Positions 54,306 through 64,000 of a stretch of DNA of 64,000 nucleotides are shown one piece after another. The notes below the pieces were generated by a model. It was not told the origin of the DNA. It did not search any database and saw only the letters and a program-made list of their open reading frames with translations. Made by a program: the position numbers and the translations under genes. This DNA is from Phialophora verrucosa (lineage: Eukaryota; Ascomycota; Eurotiomycetes; Chaetothyriales; Herpotrichiellaceae). Numbering within the stretch: the stretch's first letter is position 1; each line of letters starts with the position of its first letter. The stretch is from the NCBI GenBank assembly GCA_002099365.1, contig MSED01000004.1, positions 124,001 through 188,000 on the forward strand. Reading direction: 5' to 3'.

Positions 54306-55883
54306 ATGGCACAGCCACCTCAAGCCAACGATGCCTCCCGCGCGAGTCCTAGCCTAGCTACTTTGAACGCCGCGGCAGGGGTCAAGAGAAAGAGAACCAC
54401 GGAGCGGAAATTCTACGCTGTCAGGCAAGGGAAGACGCCGGGTATATACGAGACATGGCCAGATTGCTTGAGCCAGGTCAAGGGACACAGGGGTTCAGTG
54501 TGTACGTGTCGTCAAGTGCGACTCGGCGCTGTCAAGTCTAATATCATCACAGTCAAAGCGTTCCAATCACTTCACGAGGCTCAAGCTTTCATGGATGGTA
54601 AATCCCTGGCAACCTCCGGCGGCTCGGGGGAGCAGAAGTTCTACGCCGTTCAGAACGGACGGGTGCCGGGCGTCTACACCGAATGGACCCAGGCCCAGGC
54701 TCAGATTCGTGGCATCAAGAAACCGAAACACAAGAAATTCAATACGCGGGCGGAGGCGGAGGCGTTCGTGGCGGCAGGCGCAAAGGCCAACGGCCTCGAT
54801 CCTGCAGACCATATCACCCCCGAAGAAGAGATACGGCGGTTGATTGTTCAAAACTCAGCGCCGGGTCTGCAAGTCAATGGAGCCTGCGGTCCCATCGACG
54901 AAGAGGCAAGCCTTCACAAACCCGGTCGTGGGCCACTGCCGCCGGGCGCTGAAGATGGATATGACCCCAACATCAAACTGGCATCCGATGGTACGATTGT
55001 TGAGCGAACGGAAGAGGAGAAAAACATGACTAAGATGATGACCAAAGTCCCCAATCCACCAGGAATGCTTCGCATCTTTACGGACGGTTCGAGTCTCAGC
55101 AACGGTCAAGCTGGGGCCAGGGCAGGCGTGGGAGTTTATTTCGGACCCCAAGATCCAAAGTATGCCAACTCTCCATCCTCCAAATTAAAATCCAAGTCCA
55201 AATCCAAGCCCATTCGTTACACTGCCTCCAAGAAGCCACAGCCGCTCTACACCATGGACTGGGCGGCTCGTCACCGAGGCTATGACGATGGACCAAAGAA
55301 GGATCGACAGCATGGCGAAGACGATGATGGGAGCGAAGCAGAAAAAGAAAAGCTAACGAATTGGCGTTATAGAAATGTATCCGAGGCACTCAAGGGGAGC
55401 AAGCAAACAAACCAGCGCGCCGAGCTGACTGCCATCTTACGAGCCCTGGACATTGCGCCCAGGCACAGAGAAGTCACGATCTACACCGACAGCAAATATG
55501 CCATTGACTGCGTTACGAATTGGTATCGCAACTGGATGAAGAATGGATGGGTGAATTCCAAGGGTAAGCCCGTGGAGAACAAAGACCTGGTGGCGGACAT
55601 TCGAGAGAGGATCGAGGAGAGGGAGCAGCTCGCCAAACTCACGTACTTTGTTTGGGTGAAAGGCCATGCCCAGAATGCGGGTAACATCGCAGCCGATCGT
55701 CTCGCGGTCGAAGGTGCCTTGAGTAGTCGGGTCCTTGGGAATGGAGACCATGTGGAAGCTGACGAGAGGAGGACGAAGGAGGAGGTGGATGACGGAGAAG
55801 AACTAGTAGATACGGAGACCGACAGAGCCTTCGAGGCAATGGAACGAGCTATGCAGGAAGACTTCGACGAGGAATTGGAGTGA
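54306..55883 (+). CDS. RNH1: Ribonuclease H1
   Basis: Cleaves the RNA strand of RNA:DNA hybrids. The open frame is 525 codons. Positions 54502-54552 are a 51-nt in-frame intron (donor GTACGT, acceptor CACAG), leaving 508 aa. Two hybrid-binding (RHBD/viroplasmin-like) domains are present: residues 35-95, where splicing yields GHRGSVFKAFQSLHEAQAFM, and 110-160 (KFYAVQNGRVPGVYTEWTQAQAQIRG). The catalytic domain has RIFTDGSSL, QRAELTAI, IYTDSKYAI and AADRLAVE, the complete D-E-D-D set. A Lys/Ser-rich insertion interrupts the catalytic domain after GVYFGP. No mitochondrial presequence is evident. The C-terminus is strongly acidic. Confidence 0.95.
   Translation: MAQPPQANDASRASPSLATLNAAAGVKRKRTTERKFYAVRQGKTPGIYETWPDCLSQVKGHRGSVCTCRQVRLGAVKSNIITVKAFQSLHEAQAFMDGKSLATSGGSGEQKFYAVQNGRVPGVYTEWTQAQAQIRGIKKPKHKKFNTRAEAEAFVAAGAKANGLDPADHITPEEEIRRLIVQNSAPGLQVNGACGPIDEEASLHKPGRGPLPPGAEDGYDPNIKLASDGTIVERTEEEKNMTKMMTKVPNPPGMLRIFTDGSSLSNGQAGARAGVGVYFGPQDPKYANSPSSKLKSKSKSKPIRYTASKKPQPLYTMDWAARHRGYDDGPKKDRQHGEDDDGSEAEKEKLTNWRYRNVSEALKGSKQTNQRAELTAILRALDIAPRHREVTIYTDSKYAIDCVTNWYRNWMKNGWVNSKGKPVENKDLVADIRERIEEREQLAKLTYFVWVKGHAQNAGNIAADRLAVEGALSSRVLGNGDHVEADERRTKEEVDDGEELVDTETDRAFEAMERAMQEDFDEELE
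54502..54552 (+). other. In-frame intron in RNase H1
   Basis: 51 nt, donor GTACGT, branch TCTAAT, acceptor CACAG, no in-frame stop. Removal restores the conserved VFKAFQSLHEA of the hybrid-binding domain. Confidence 0.85.
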
Positions 55884-57175
55884 GAGGAAGGCGTGCAATA
55901 TGTCCAACGATGGCAAAACAGAGCGGCCCAGGTACCTCGACCTCATGCTGGACGCGTCACACTCCGCGGTGCCGGTGAGCGGCATACTTTGTACTCGAGC
56001 CGCAAGCGACCGCCACAACGGGGAGGCACCAGAGTATACAGATCGCGAAAGGACCAGCGACTCAACAGATAGTCGTAACCGATCCGGTAGAGGAACAAGG
56101 GGTCGGCTCCAGTCCGACAGCTACCCTCCACCAGCTCAAGATCTGAAGACAAAGGATCTGGGATCGGGCAACATACCTGAAGAAGCCCAGTCGGGTACTG
56201 CATAGTTGTCATCCCGCATGCTGACCTGCACCTCCTATTGTATCAGGCACGGATGTGGGTATTAGTCAGTATGCATACCTTGCTGAGGAAGAGCAAGTCA
56301 GCAGATCTGGGGATCAATACACAAACAAGGCGTCGTGCTCACCAGGTTCCGGTCTTGGGAGCATGCTGTCCCCGCGTGTGCCTGTATGTATAGAAATCTA
56401 ATGCCACCACCTTGGCTAATCGATCCGCATCAAAGTCGGAGATCTCGTATCTTCATGCGTCGTTACGACGACAAAGCGGACAATACCTACCTTGGGTCAT
56501 ACTGACGGGGACTGGCCCGCGATGGGAGATTGATACCTTGCCGCATCTTCCCCCCGGATCGGTAGTTTTGCGGTGTTGATGCTTTCGGTAGGTGAACTTC
56601 ACTCAGGTCCTTTTCCCTCTTTCTATAAGGCTTGCGACCTCGAACCCGGGGCACCAATGGTGACACGCCCTCAGCCGTACGACAGTACAAGTATATCTCC
56701 TGCGGCTTACGGTATCGCCACGTAGAGTGGACGCCTGATTACCGCAATCGGTCCGCGAATGCGAAGCTGATTCATGGCGAGCCACCACTCGTCCATAACG
56801 ATTCGATTCGCTTGCGCGCCAACGCTGCATCTACCTTGATCGGGTATCCTTGACGACCACCCCTCAGGACTATTTACAGCCGCAGTCTATGCCTCCACCT
56901 TGAAACACAAATCATAGGGCTTTCGCCTCTTAAAAGATGGGTCTGCTGGGAACGAGCGAAAGAGGATCAGCGCTATAGCGTGCATGGTTGTCAGGGCCCG
57001 TTCATACGAATACGTACAGTATACAAGGTATCGATGCTGCTAGCGGTCAAAGTGGTGGCTATAGTATAAAGCCACGGGCGTGAGTATCCTCAGGCCTTCG
57101 CGAAGATGCCCTGCTTTATCTCTGAATATACGTCGACCTTGCCCTCTCTCTTCCTGCGTCCGCTCCAAACACAAC
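55884..57175. other. Intergenic, P450 promoter
   Basis: 1.29 kb between RNase H1 and the P450. Short ORFs only. Nothing recognised. Confidence 0.5.
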
Positions 57176-59366
57176 ATGGCGATCTCCCTTTCATACTCTG
57201 GCCTGGCTGTTGCCGCAGCGCTCGCCTTCTTCGTCTGCCGCGCCATATATCGAATCACACTCCATCCACTGGCGAAGTTCCCTGGTCCGAAATTGGCAGC
57301 CATGTCGTCGTTATATCAGGCTTGGTATGACTTAAGACCTGGGACATCATACATCTTTCAATTTGCTGGTTTGCACGAGAAGTTCGGTGAGTCCTTGCAG
57401 GCCATGCAGTCCTTGACGGCGAGTACTGATGAATCCATGTAGGTCCAATCGTACGCATCACGCCAAATCAGCTGCACTTCTTTGATATCACCGCATACAA
57501 TGAGTGGGGATGGCCAGCTCCGTGGTACAGTGGCTGAGCTGACAGCATGGCAGGATCTTCAAGATTGGAACACGCTATGCTCGACATCGCGAAAATTGTA
57601 CGTCGCTTTGCCGCTTCAGTTGATAGTCCTTGGTCTCGCACGAGTCAGCATAAGCGCGACCACCTCGTGCGAGTCCGAGTTCCCCCCGGTGCGAGTCGGA
57701 TTTTCCCCCTCGTGGCAAACTTTCTGAGAGGCAGATACTGTGTGATGCTGACACCGCTGGAGGAAGATACTGACGTTTTACGCTTCAAGATAACAATGAA
57801 GCCGCCGATGGATTCTTCAATCAGTTGGAGTTGAAAACAGCCAAACCATGGCGCGATGCATACCAGCCCTATTTCTCCAAGGCCGCCATCACCCGCCTTG
57901 AACCGCTGATCCACAGTCGTATCAGAAAGTTTCTGTCCGTTTTCGAGTTGGCGGCTTCGAACAATGAACCTCTCGACTTGAGCATGGGCTTCCGCAGTGT
58001 GACCAGCGACGTCGTCACGAGCTATATGTTCGCCGACAACGGGTTCGAGTTGCTGGACGTAAAGGACTTCCAGTCCCCAATCTTGATTGCTTTGGAAGAG
58101 TACTTCAACTTTGCGCAATGGGCGATGTACTGGTCAACCTTCATGCCGTGGTTGACGAGACATCTGCAGAAATTGACCACGGAGCAGCAGGAAAAGGTAC
58201 GTTCCTACCCCAGCATCGCGCGTTGCTATTGTGAGCATCTGGCTGGTGCGGCCTCCTACCAAAAAAGCCTCCCTTGCTGACGGCAACAGTTCATGCCGGC
58301 CCTCGCTGCAACGAATTGGATCACCAAGGTAAGTCACACGGAAACTCTGCTTGCCGCTTGTTGTGGATCCCGGTTCCTGGGCTTACCTGTGCACCATAGC
58401 AATGCGGGCTCAAGGTCAAGCGGATCATGCAAAACGGAGGCTCCGAAGATGGGACGCCCACTGTCTTCGACGCATGGGCGAAACCCAACGAGAAACGCAC
58501 ATGGACCCCCAACATGAGACAAATGACCGCAGACGCCTTCACTTTCCACGGCGCGGGGACGGATACCACTGCTCATACGCTGACGACGGCGACATGGCAT
58601 TTGATCAACAACAAAGAATGTCTGCAGAAGTTGCGCAAGGAATTGAACGAGGCAATCACGGAGCCGGAGAATGAGCAGCTGGTCAGCTCGAGTGTGCTTG
58701 AAACCTTGCCCTACCTGGTGAGCATGCACTTTGGCAAACGTCGAGGAGATGTTGCTGACCATGTCGTAGCGGGCCGTCGTCAAAGAGGCCCTGAGAATGA
58801 GCATGGGCGTGCCTGGCAGGTGAGCTTCCTCGAAGACAGAGACGAAACCAAACCCCACCAGGGCTGCATTTGGCTGACTTGAACTGCCACTGCCTAGGAT
58901 GGCTCGCGCCGTGCCCGAGGGCGGAGCCGTACTGTGCGGACAGAAGATCCCTGGAGGAGTAAGGATTCCAACCCTGTCACTTTCCTTTTCTCAAACGTCG
59001 AATTTTGAAACTGACCGTGTCGTGCCCTCAACCTCTTAGACCGCAATAACCAGCGTCTGCTACTGCTACCACTTCGACCCCAAGTTCTTCCCCTCGCCGC
59101 ACACATTCAATCCCGAGCGATGGCTCTCCCCGGACGCGGCGCAGCTCGAGAGCCGCTTCATGGCCTTCTCAAAGGGCCCGAGATCGTGCATCGGGATCAA
59201 CTTGGCCTATGCGGAGCTGTACCTGAACCTGGGCTATATGGTGAGGCGATTCGATCTAGAACCGTTCGAGACGACGGACAAGGACATGGAGTGGAAGGAC
59301 AACTTTGTCGTCACGACCAACGGCCATCTGAGGGTCAAGCTCAGGAGGGTCGAGGAGGGCAACTGA
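57176..59366 (+). CDS. Cytochrome P450 monooxygenase, nine exons
   Basis: Haem-thiolate monooxygenase, ER-anchored. Exons 57176-57386, 57443-57503, 57554-57597, 57790-58196, 58290-58328, 58400-58717, 58770-58819, 58898-58958 and 59040-59366 give 505 aa. An N-terminal membrane anchor (LAVAAALAFFVCRAIY) is followed by HPLAKFPGPKLAA. Other marks are the I-helix HGAGTDTTAHT, ExxR in KEALRMS, FNPERWL, and the haem loop FSKGPRSCIG with Cys447. The frame looks broken between 57500 and 57830, but splicing at 57504-57553 and 57598-57789 restores AYNEIFKIGTRYARHRENYNNEAADGFFNQLEL at normal spacing, so it is not a pseudogene. The third intron (192 nt) is the longest in the window. No biosynthetic neighbours suggest a substrate; the clan is not assigned. 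Confidence 0.9.
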
Positions 59367-59940
59367 CAACGAGGACATGGGCGCCGAACAACAGAAGCGG
59401 CTGATTCTTCGTCCACTGTCGTGTACAGCATTCGTCGCCGCGAAATACGATTAGGAGATGCACCCTCGTTCTACTGTACATACGGATGGACATTGGCTTT
59501 TTCCTGTTTAGACGGATAAAGCACCCGTAGTCAGAACCATCCCGCTTCGTCCCAACCGTCGCTTTTCTGTCCGATCAGGCCGAGGGCCACGCCCCCACAG
59601 CGTCCAGACGCCGTCCAATAACACGCCCCCGATTTATTCTCGGTGGATCAGTCGCCGACATTATCGGGGGTGGCACGAGGGAGAACTCCGCATTACGAAG
59701 AAGAAGCGTCCGCTGGGATGTTTTGTCCTCTGACAATTTTCCAGAGAAAGCTCTTGACCTCTTCTTGCAAATGTAACTGGTATATATCCATTGCCCTGCG
59801 CGCGAGCTCCCGTTGTATCTGAACTGAAACTCATTCTGTCCACACTGTTTCTTTCCTTGGTCGCGGCCTGATAGATTTTACCACGGGCGTTGGGGCATAG
59901 TACGCGGAACGCGCACCTGAAGCAGTAAGCACCGGCAAGC
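59367..59940. other. Intergenic, cytochrome b2-type gene promoter
   Basis: 574 bp. CCCCAC at 59593-59598 reads GTGGGG on the other strand, matching the CreA site SYGGRG. CCCCCGAT (59626-59633) and ATCGGGGG (59663-59670) form an inverted repeat. A CCAAT box lies at 59615-59619. These would fit carbon catabolite control of lactate use. Confidence 0.45.
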
Positions 59941-61537
59941 ATGTCGAAGCTCATAGATTATACAGAGGGTGAGCGAGAATGGTTTCATTTTTTCCCGCGA
60001 ACGATACCTACTTCTGACGCGCCCATGCCATCACTCCTACTGACGGGCTTTCGGTCCCCTCTGTGCAGTCCAGAAACACACCTCGAAAGACTCCTGCTGG
60101 GTGATCCTGTATGGCAATGTCTGGGATGTCACCGACTTCCTGCCCAACCATCCTGGCGGGTCGCAGATCATCCTGAAACTGGCCGGCAAAGACGCCACAG
60201 AAGAGTACGACCCCATCCACCCTCCAGGCACCCTCGAGGAGAACCTCCCCGAATCCGCGCGCATCGGGCCGATTGACCCCAAGAGCCTGCCCGAGCCAGT
60301 CAAGCCGGCGAAAGATGTGGGACCAGCACCGGACACGGAGGCTGAGATAGAGAAGCCGCTCCAGGCCATGCTCAACCTGGACGAGATCGAAGAGGCGGCC
60401 ACGAAGAAGCTGTCCAAGAAGGGCTGGGCCTATTATTACTCCGCCGCGGACGACCTGATGAGCAAGCACCTCAACAACACAGTGTATCGGCAGATCCTGT
60501 TGCGGCCGCGCGTGTTCGTGGACTGCAAGGACTGCGACCTCCGCACATCCTTCCTCGGCCACAAGATGGATGTTCCCATCTTTGTCTCTCCCGCAGCGAT
60601 GGCTAGATTGGCCCACCCGGACGGCGAATGGGGCATCGCCGAAGCGTGCAAGAAGTTCGGCACCATCCAGATGATCAGCAACAACGCGAGCATGACACCG
60701 GAACAGATTGTCAAGGACGCGGGTCCGGATCAGGTATTCGGCTGGCAGTTGTATGTCCAGACCGAGCGGAAGAAGAGCGCGGACATGCTGGCCAGAATAA
60801 ACAAGCTGGATGCGATCAAGTTTATTTGTCTAACCCTGGACGCGCCCGTGCCAGGAAAGAGAGAACACGACGAACGAGGCAAGTTCGTCGTCGAAGATAC
60901 CTCTCAGGCTATCAAGGATGCCGGTGGCGCCGAGTTGAAAGGTGGTGGTGGGATTGGACAGTCGTTGTTCTTTGGCACGGACCCAACGCTGACGTGGGTC
61001 GAGACGTTGCCTTGGCTGAAGAAACACACGAAAAAGCCCATCATCCTGAAGGGTCTGCAGTGTCATGAAGATGCATACATCGCGGCCCAGCATACGCCCC
61101 AGGTTCAGGGTATCATCCTCTCGAATCATGGCGGGAGAGCGGCGGATACAGCCCCACCTGCTGTGCATACTTTGCTGGAGATAAGGAAGTATTGCCCAGA
61201 GGTGTTCGACAAAATCGATGTGGTTGTCGACGGTGGAATCAAGAGAGGCACGGACGTCGTCAAAGCTCTTGCGCTGGGAGCGAAGGCTGTGGGAATTGGC
61301 CGTGCAGCTCTTTTTGGTCTCGGTGCCGGTGGGATTGCAGGCGTCGAACGAGTGCTCGAGATCTTGAGAGATGAAACCGCCACTGCAACGAGGTTATTGG
61401 GTGCTGCGAAGGTGACCGACCTGGGGCCGCTGCACGTCAATACAAGAGTGGTGGAGCGGGATATCTATGATGGGCCCGCCAACCTTCCTGGCATCGAAGG
61501 CGCCATGAAGGGCCTCTGGGTGAAGGCGAAGCTTTGA
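59941..61537 (+). CDS. FMN-dependent L-lactate dehydrogenase with cytochrome b5 domain (cytochrome b2 type)
   Basis: Oxidises L-lactate (or another L-2-hydroxy acid) to the keto acid. Exons 59941-59968 and 60069-61537 give 498 aa. The cytochrome b5 domain occupies about residues 8-85, with haem ligands His37 (HPGG) and His60 (PIHPPG). The FMN barrel follows, with PIFVSPAAMARLAHPDGE, FGWQLYVQ, the active-site His in SNHGGR and VVVDGGIKRGTDVVKALALGA. No mitochondrial presequence is present: the b5 domain begins almost at the start codon, unlike yeast Cyb2, so the location may be cytosolic. After SNHGGR the sequence is AADTAPPAV instead of the usual QLD, typical of a fungal subgroup with uncertain substrate. 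Confidence 0.92.
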
Positions 61538-61671
61538 CCCAAGACCAGATGGCAACAGTGTTTCGTGATTTTGGCGCGGCGTTCACTTGCAGCGTAGGTT
61601 GTCTGCATTTCTGAGGGAATAGATGGGTAGATGCGACTCTTGTGCTGTCGGTATAATATCAGTCGACGGCT

Positions 61672-62691
61672 TCAAAATGCTTCTTGTCCAACCCCTGTCC
61701 CGAACCAAGACCGCAACTCATCCTTCTCCGTCTTGAGAGCTGATGTTCCATTGCCGAAGTACTGTGAAATCCTTGTATTCTCGTCGTCGATGTCGTCCGG
61801 CCAATCTGCTCTCCGAGCCAGCCCATCCTTCTGCTCGAGCATATCTTTCACGGTTGCCCAACTCATCCTGCATTCGTTTCCGAAACCCCAGACAGGATCA
61901 ACCGCGGATTTGAGCCAGTCGACACACCTGGCATCTGAGGGATATCCTGAACCCCAAGAAGTCGCCTCTTCGGCTTGGGACGGTGCAGCTTGCTGTTGCG
62001 TGTACGCTTCCAAGAGAGCTTCACAGCTGACGTCTCGGGTAACCTTGGCGACAACGCTTGCTGCACTGACGCAGGGGAAGAGACTGTCGGCCTTCTTCTC
62101 CACGGTGATCTTAACGGTGGGGAAGATCAACGCCAGCTTCTTCTGATAGACTTCGGGCTTCCCAATAGTGTCAACGTAGATCTCAGTGACATTGACTCCG
62201 CGATCGAGCACCCCTCGAATCAGCTCAACGGTTGCATCCATGGCCTGAGCGTTGAGATTGTACGATCCCCCATATCGCAGCATGCCGGCACCGATGTCCT
62301 GTGCGGAGAGGGATTTGATCGCCCACCCGGACGACTTGAACAGATCATGATCGTTGCTGCACACTGCTTTGGTCAGATTTGCTCGGACTGCTGGTGTAAG
62401 CACCTTCGAGTCGTCGAAGTGATACGTGTCGGCGAGCAAGGATTGCTGTATCTCAATGGGGAGGTAGTACACTCCGTAGATCATCGGGCCAATGACCGGA
62501 CCACGACCGGCTTCATCGACGCCTAGGACGCATGGTGTTCCTGGAGCAGGTGAGGAAGGACTCCTCGTCGTGATGGCTTCAGGGATACCGCTGTAGTGTG
62601 TATAGGATTTGCCGGACAAGAGTTCATCTCGATGGTCTTTTACAGACGGTGGGACAAATACTGTTGAGACGGCTATCTCGTCCTTTTCCAT
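61672..62691 (-). CDS. RNH201: Ribonuclease H2 catalytic subunit A
   Basis: Removes single ribonucleotides and RNA:DNA hybrids from DNA. Single exon, 339 aa. The type 2 RNase H motifs are VLGVDEAGRGPVIGPMIYG (Asp-Glu pair), HFDDSKVLT, the Asp in EIYVDTIGKP and the conserved SAASVVAKVTRD. GSGYPSDARCVDWLK, near the C-terminal third, is typical of the eukaryotic A subunit, and WATVKDMLEQ is similar. It is head-to-head with CENP-C, with 296 bp between the starts, so the two probably share a promoter. Confidence 0.96.
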   Translation of the reverse strand: MEKDEIAVSTVFVPPSVKDHRDELLSGKSYTHYSGIPEAITTRSPSSPAPGTPCVLGVDEAGRGPVIGPMIYGVYYLPIEIQQSLLADTYHFDDSKVLTPAVRANLTKAVCSNDHDLFKSSGWAIKSLSAQDIGAGMLRYGGSYNLNAQAMDATVELIRGVLDRGVNVTEIYVDTIGKPEVYQKKLALIFPTVKITVEKKADSLFPCVSAASVVAKVTRDVSCEALLEAYTQQQAAPSQAEEATSWGSGYPSDARCVDWLKSAVDPVWGFGNECRMSWATVKDMLEQKDGLARRADWPDDIDDENTRISQYFGNGTSALKTEKDELRSWFGTGVGQEAF

Positions 62692-62987
62692 GATGGCTCA
62701 GTATTCTTGCAGTGATTGCTGGAGGTCCAGCTCAGGTGAAGCCGTTCTGAGAATATGATGGGAAAATGAAGCGCGACGCGTCCGCCGAGGCGTTACTGCC
62801 ACTGGCCAATCATATTTCACGTTGCGCCCCATTTGGACTGGACGCATGGAGCTAACCCCAATCCGGCTTTACGACAACAAAGTTCGCCTTGATCTCAATC
62901 AACATTCAGGTTGCGTTCAACAATATCTTGTGGCGAGTAGCTCCCAGTTGCTCCTCCCGATACAAGGCGCTTTCACTCCTGGTCGTC
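62692..62987. promoter_or_regulatory. Bidirectional promoter, RNASEH2A / CENP-C
   Basis: 296 bp between divergent starts. Contains one ACGCGT (MluI cell-cycle box) at 62776-62781 and a CCAAT at 62816-62820. ACGCGT occurs elsewhere in the window too, so a single copy is only suggestive. Confidence 0.45.
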
Positions 62988-64000
62988 ATGGCTTCGCGAC
63001 CCGTTGCGCGCAGAGAACCTGCCAATGTCGACTATTCGGCAGTTGGAAAGGCAGGAAGGTGAGGACATGGAGATACTGGGAGTAAGAGCTGTCGCTGACC
63101 GCGCACAGGCGCACCGGAGTCACCCTTGACCAGCAACCGCTCGATGCCTATGGAATGGAACAGATCTCAGCCATTTTCTCCTCGCCTCGGAAACCGTCCC
63201 CGTTGAAGAACATGGTGGTGATGGAGATTGAGGGAGACGCTACTCCTCCTCCGGCACTGTCTGCCCAGCGAACGGCCCGAAATACACCAGCTCGACCTCC
63301 TCGTTCGTCCTCGCCTAGAAAGAGCGGCATTAGTGGTACCCCAAGGAAGGGCAACGGTGTCGACATATTCTCTACGACCAAGAGCTTGCAGGATGAAGAT
63401 ATCGAGGACCATGAAAACATCCCACACCCTGCGTCGACGCCGAGTCAGGATGCGCAAAGTCCGTCGCCTGCTTCAGTGCGGACCTTGCAGAGGACACCGC
63501 CGAGGCGATTGAGCGCAAGTCCGCGCAAGTCCCCCCTCGCGGACAGGATGACAATCACTCCAAACCGACTGCACAAACCTAGAGCCAGCCTGGACTTACA
63601 GCGGATTGAGAATCAAGTCTCTCCTTCTATAGAGGATGGAGACTTTGATGCATATGACGAAGCCACAGAACAGTTTGAGGCAGCTATAAAGGGGACCATT
63701 GATGTGCCCCCATCGAGCGAGCATGCGGTAGGTGCCATGAAGACGCCGCGCGAAGAGCCGAGCGCCCCGGATATAGGCTTTGATGATGACGAAACTGAGC
63801 CGGACCAAGAGCTTGAAGAGCCAACAATCCCAGCACCACAAAACCAAGCCAACTCGAGGAAGAAGAGGAAATCCGACGCGATCGACCAGGACGAGTCGGC
63901 CGCCTCGCCCAAACCAATCAAAATTGCGAAAAAGAGAGGACGAGCTCCCGTACTGAGAGACATGACTCCGCCGGCGCCGAGCCCCAAACCATTGTCGGCG
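62988..64000 (+). CDS. MIF2: CENP-C/Mif2 inner-kinetochore protein, 5' part
   Basis: Binds the CENP-A nucleosome and anchors the outer kinetochore. Exon 1 is 62988-63058; exon 2 runs from 63109 to the window edge, so the 3' end (cupin domain) is missing. About 320 residues are visible. The N-terminal Mif2 motif reads GKAGRRTGVTLDQQPLDAYG, then MEQISAIFSSPRKPSPLKNM, which fits the start of fungal Mif2. The rest is Ser/Pro-rich with many SP/TP sites (RTPPRRLSASPRKSPL), likely phosphorylation targets, then acidic segments (EDGDFDAYDEATEQFEAA) and a basic patch (RKKRKS). The 50-nt intron has branch GCTGAC. Confidence 0.87.

Noticed and set aside
56600..56700. tRNA-like GGGTTCGAGG on the minus strand
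   Set aside because: The T-loop-like sequence has no pairing stem and no acceptor, D or anticodon arms at the right distances.
57450..57830. P450 pseudogene with frameshifts
   Set aside because: All breaks are removed by introns with good borders and the nine exons sum to 505 codons with all P450 motifs.

Overview
The window is nuclear DNA of a filamentous ascomycete (Pezizomycotina). Genes lie on both strands with short spacers. Most carry small spliceosomal introns (41-100 nt) with GTRNGT-type donors, CTRAC-type branch sites and YAG acceptors. Several families are fungal: the fungal transcription-factor domain, a CFEM-like domain, NCE101, HookA, a TSP3-type tetraspanin and an intracellular alpha-amylase. 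The species cannot be fixed from the sequence alone; Eurotiomycetes (including black yeasts) or Dothideomycetes are guesses.

Layout. 0-7.3 kb: adenylate kinase (-), a large multi-pass membrane protein (-) divergent from a CFEM-like membrane-anchored cysteine-rich protein (+), and an intracellular GH13 alpha-amylase (-). 8-22.6 kb: a block that looks catabolic, holding an allantoate/carboxylate-type MFS permease (-), a two-domain carboxymuconolactone-decarboxylase-like protein (-), a metallo-beta-lactamase-fold lactonase (-), a C2H2/fungal-TF regulator (+), a beta-hydroxyacid dehydrogenase (-) and a second lactonase paralogue (-). Its gene-poor part holds a 20-copy perfect 22-bp minisatellite. 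22.8-31.9 kb: an unknown Cys-containing acidic protein, HookA dynein adaptor, a secreted I9-type inhibitor, the 3'-end processing factor Pcf11 and the mitochondrial GTP/GDP carrier Ggc1. 33-41 kb: proline iminopeptidase (8 exons), a 3-kb region where no gene was seen, a tetraspanin and the tiny NCE101. 41-64 kb: Rad57-type recombinase paralogue, copper amine oxidase, WLM metalloprotease with a ubiquitin-like N-terminus, 6-phosphofructo-2-kinase/fructose-2,6-bisphosphatase, Na+/H+ antiporter, RNase H1, a nine-exon cytochrome P450, an L-lactate dehydrogenase of cytochrome b2 type, RNase H2 subunit A and the 5' part of CENP-C/Mif2, which runs off the window.

Gene models were assembled by splicing. 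Except for the one gene whose 5' end is unresolved and the one cut by the window end, exon lengths sum to a whole number of codons and the junctions restore family motifs. Three introns use GC-AG borders, three others are stop-free multiples of three, and several genes (tetraspanin, NCE101, P450, CENP-C) are only visible after splicing.

The most interesting possibility is the 8-22.6 kb block. Transporter, two lactonases, a decarboxylase-like protein, a dehydrogenase and a regulator together fit uptake and ring-opening of a lactone or aromatic-derived compound. The upstream regions of the permease and the dehydrogenase share an almost identical 20-nt element (TTTCTCCAATTAC core with an ATTGG partner), which could be the operator of the embedded regulator.
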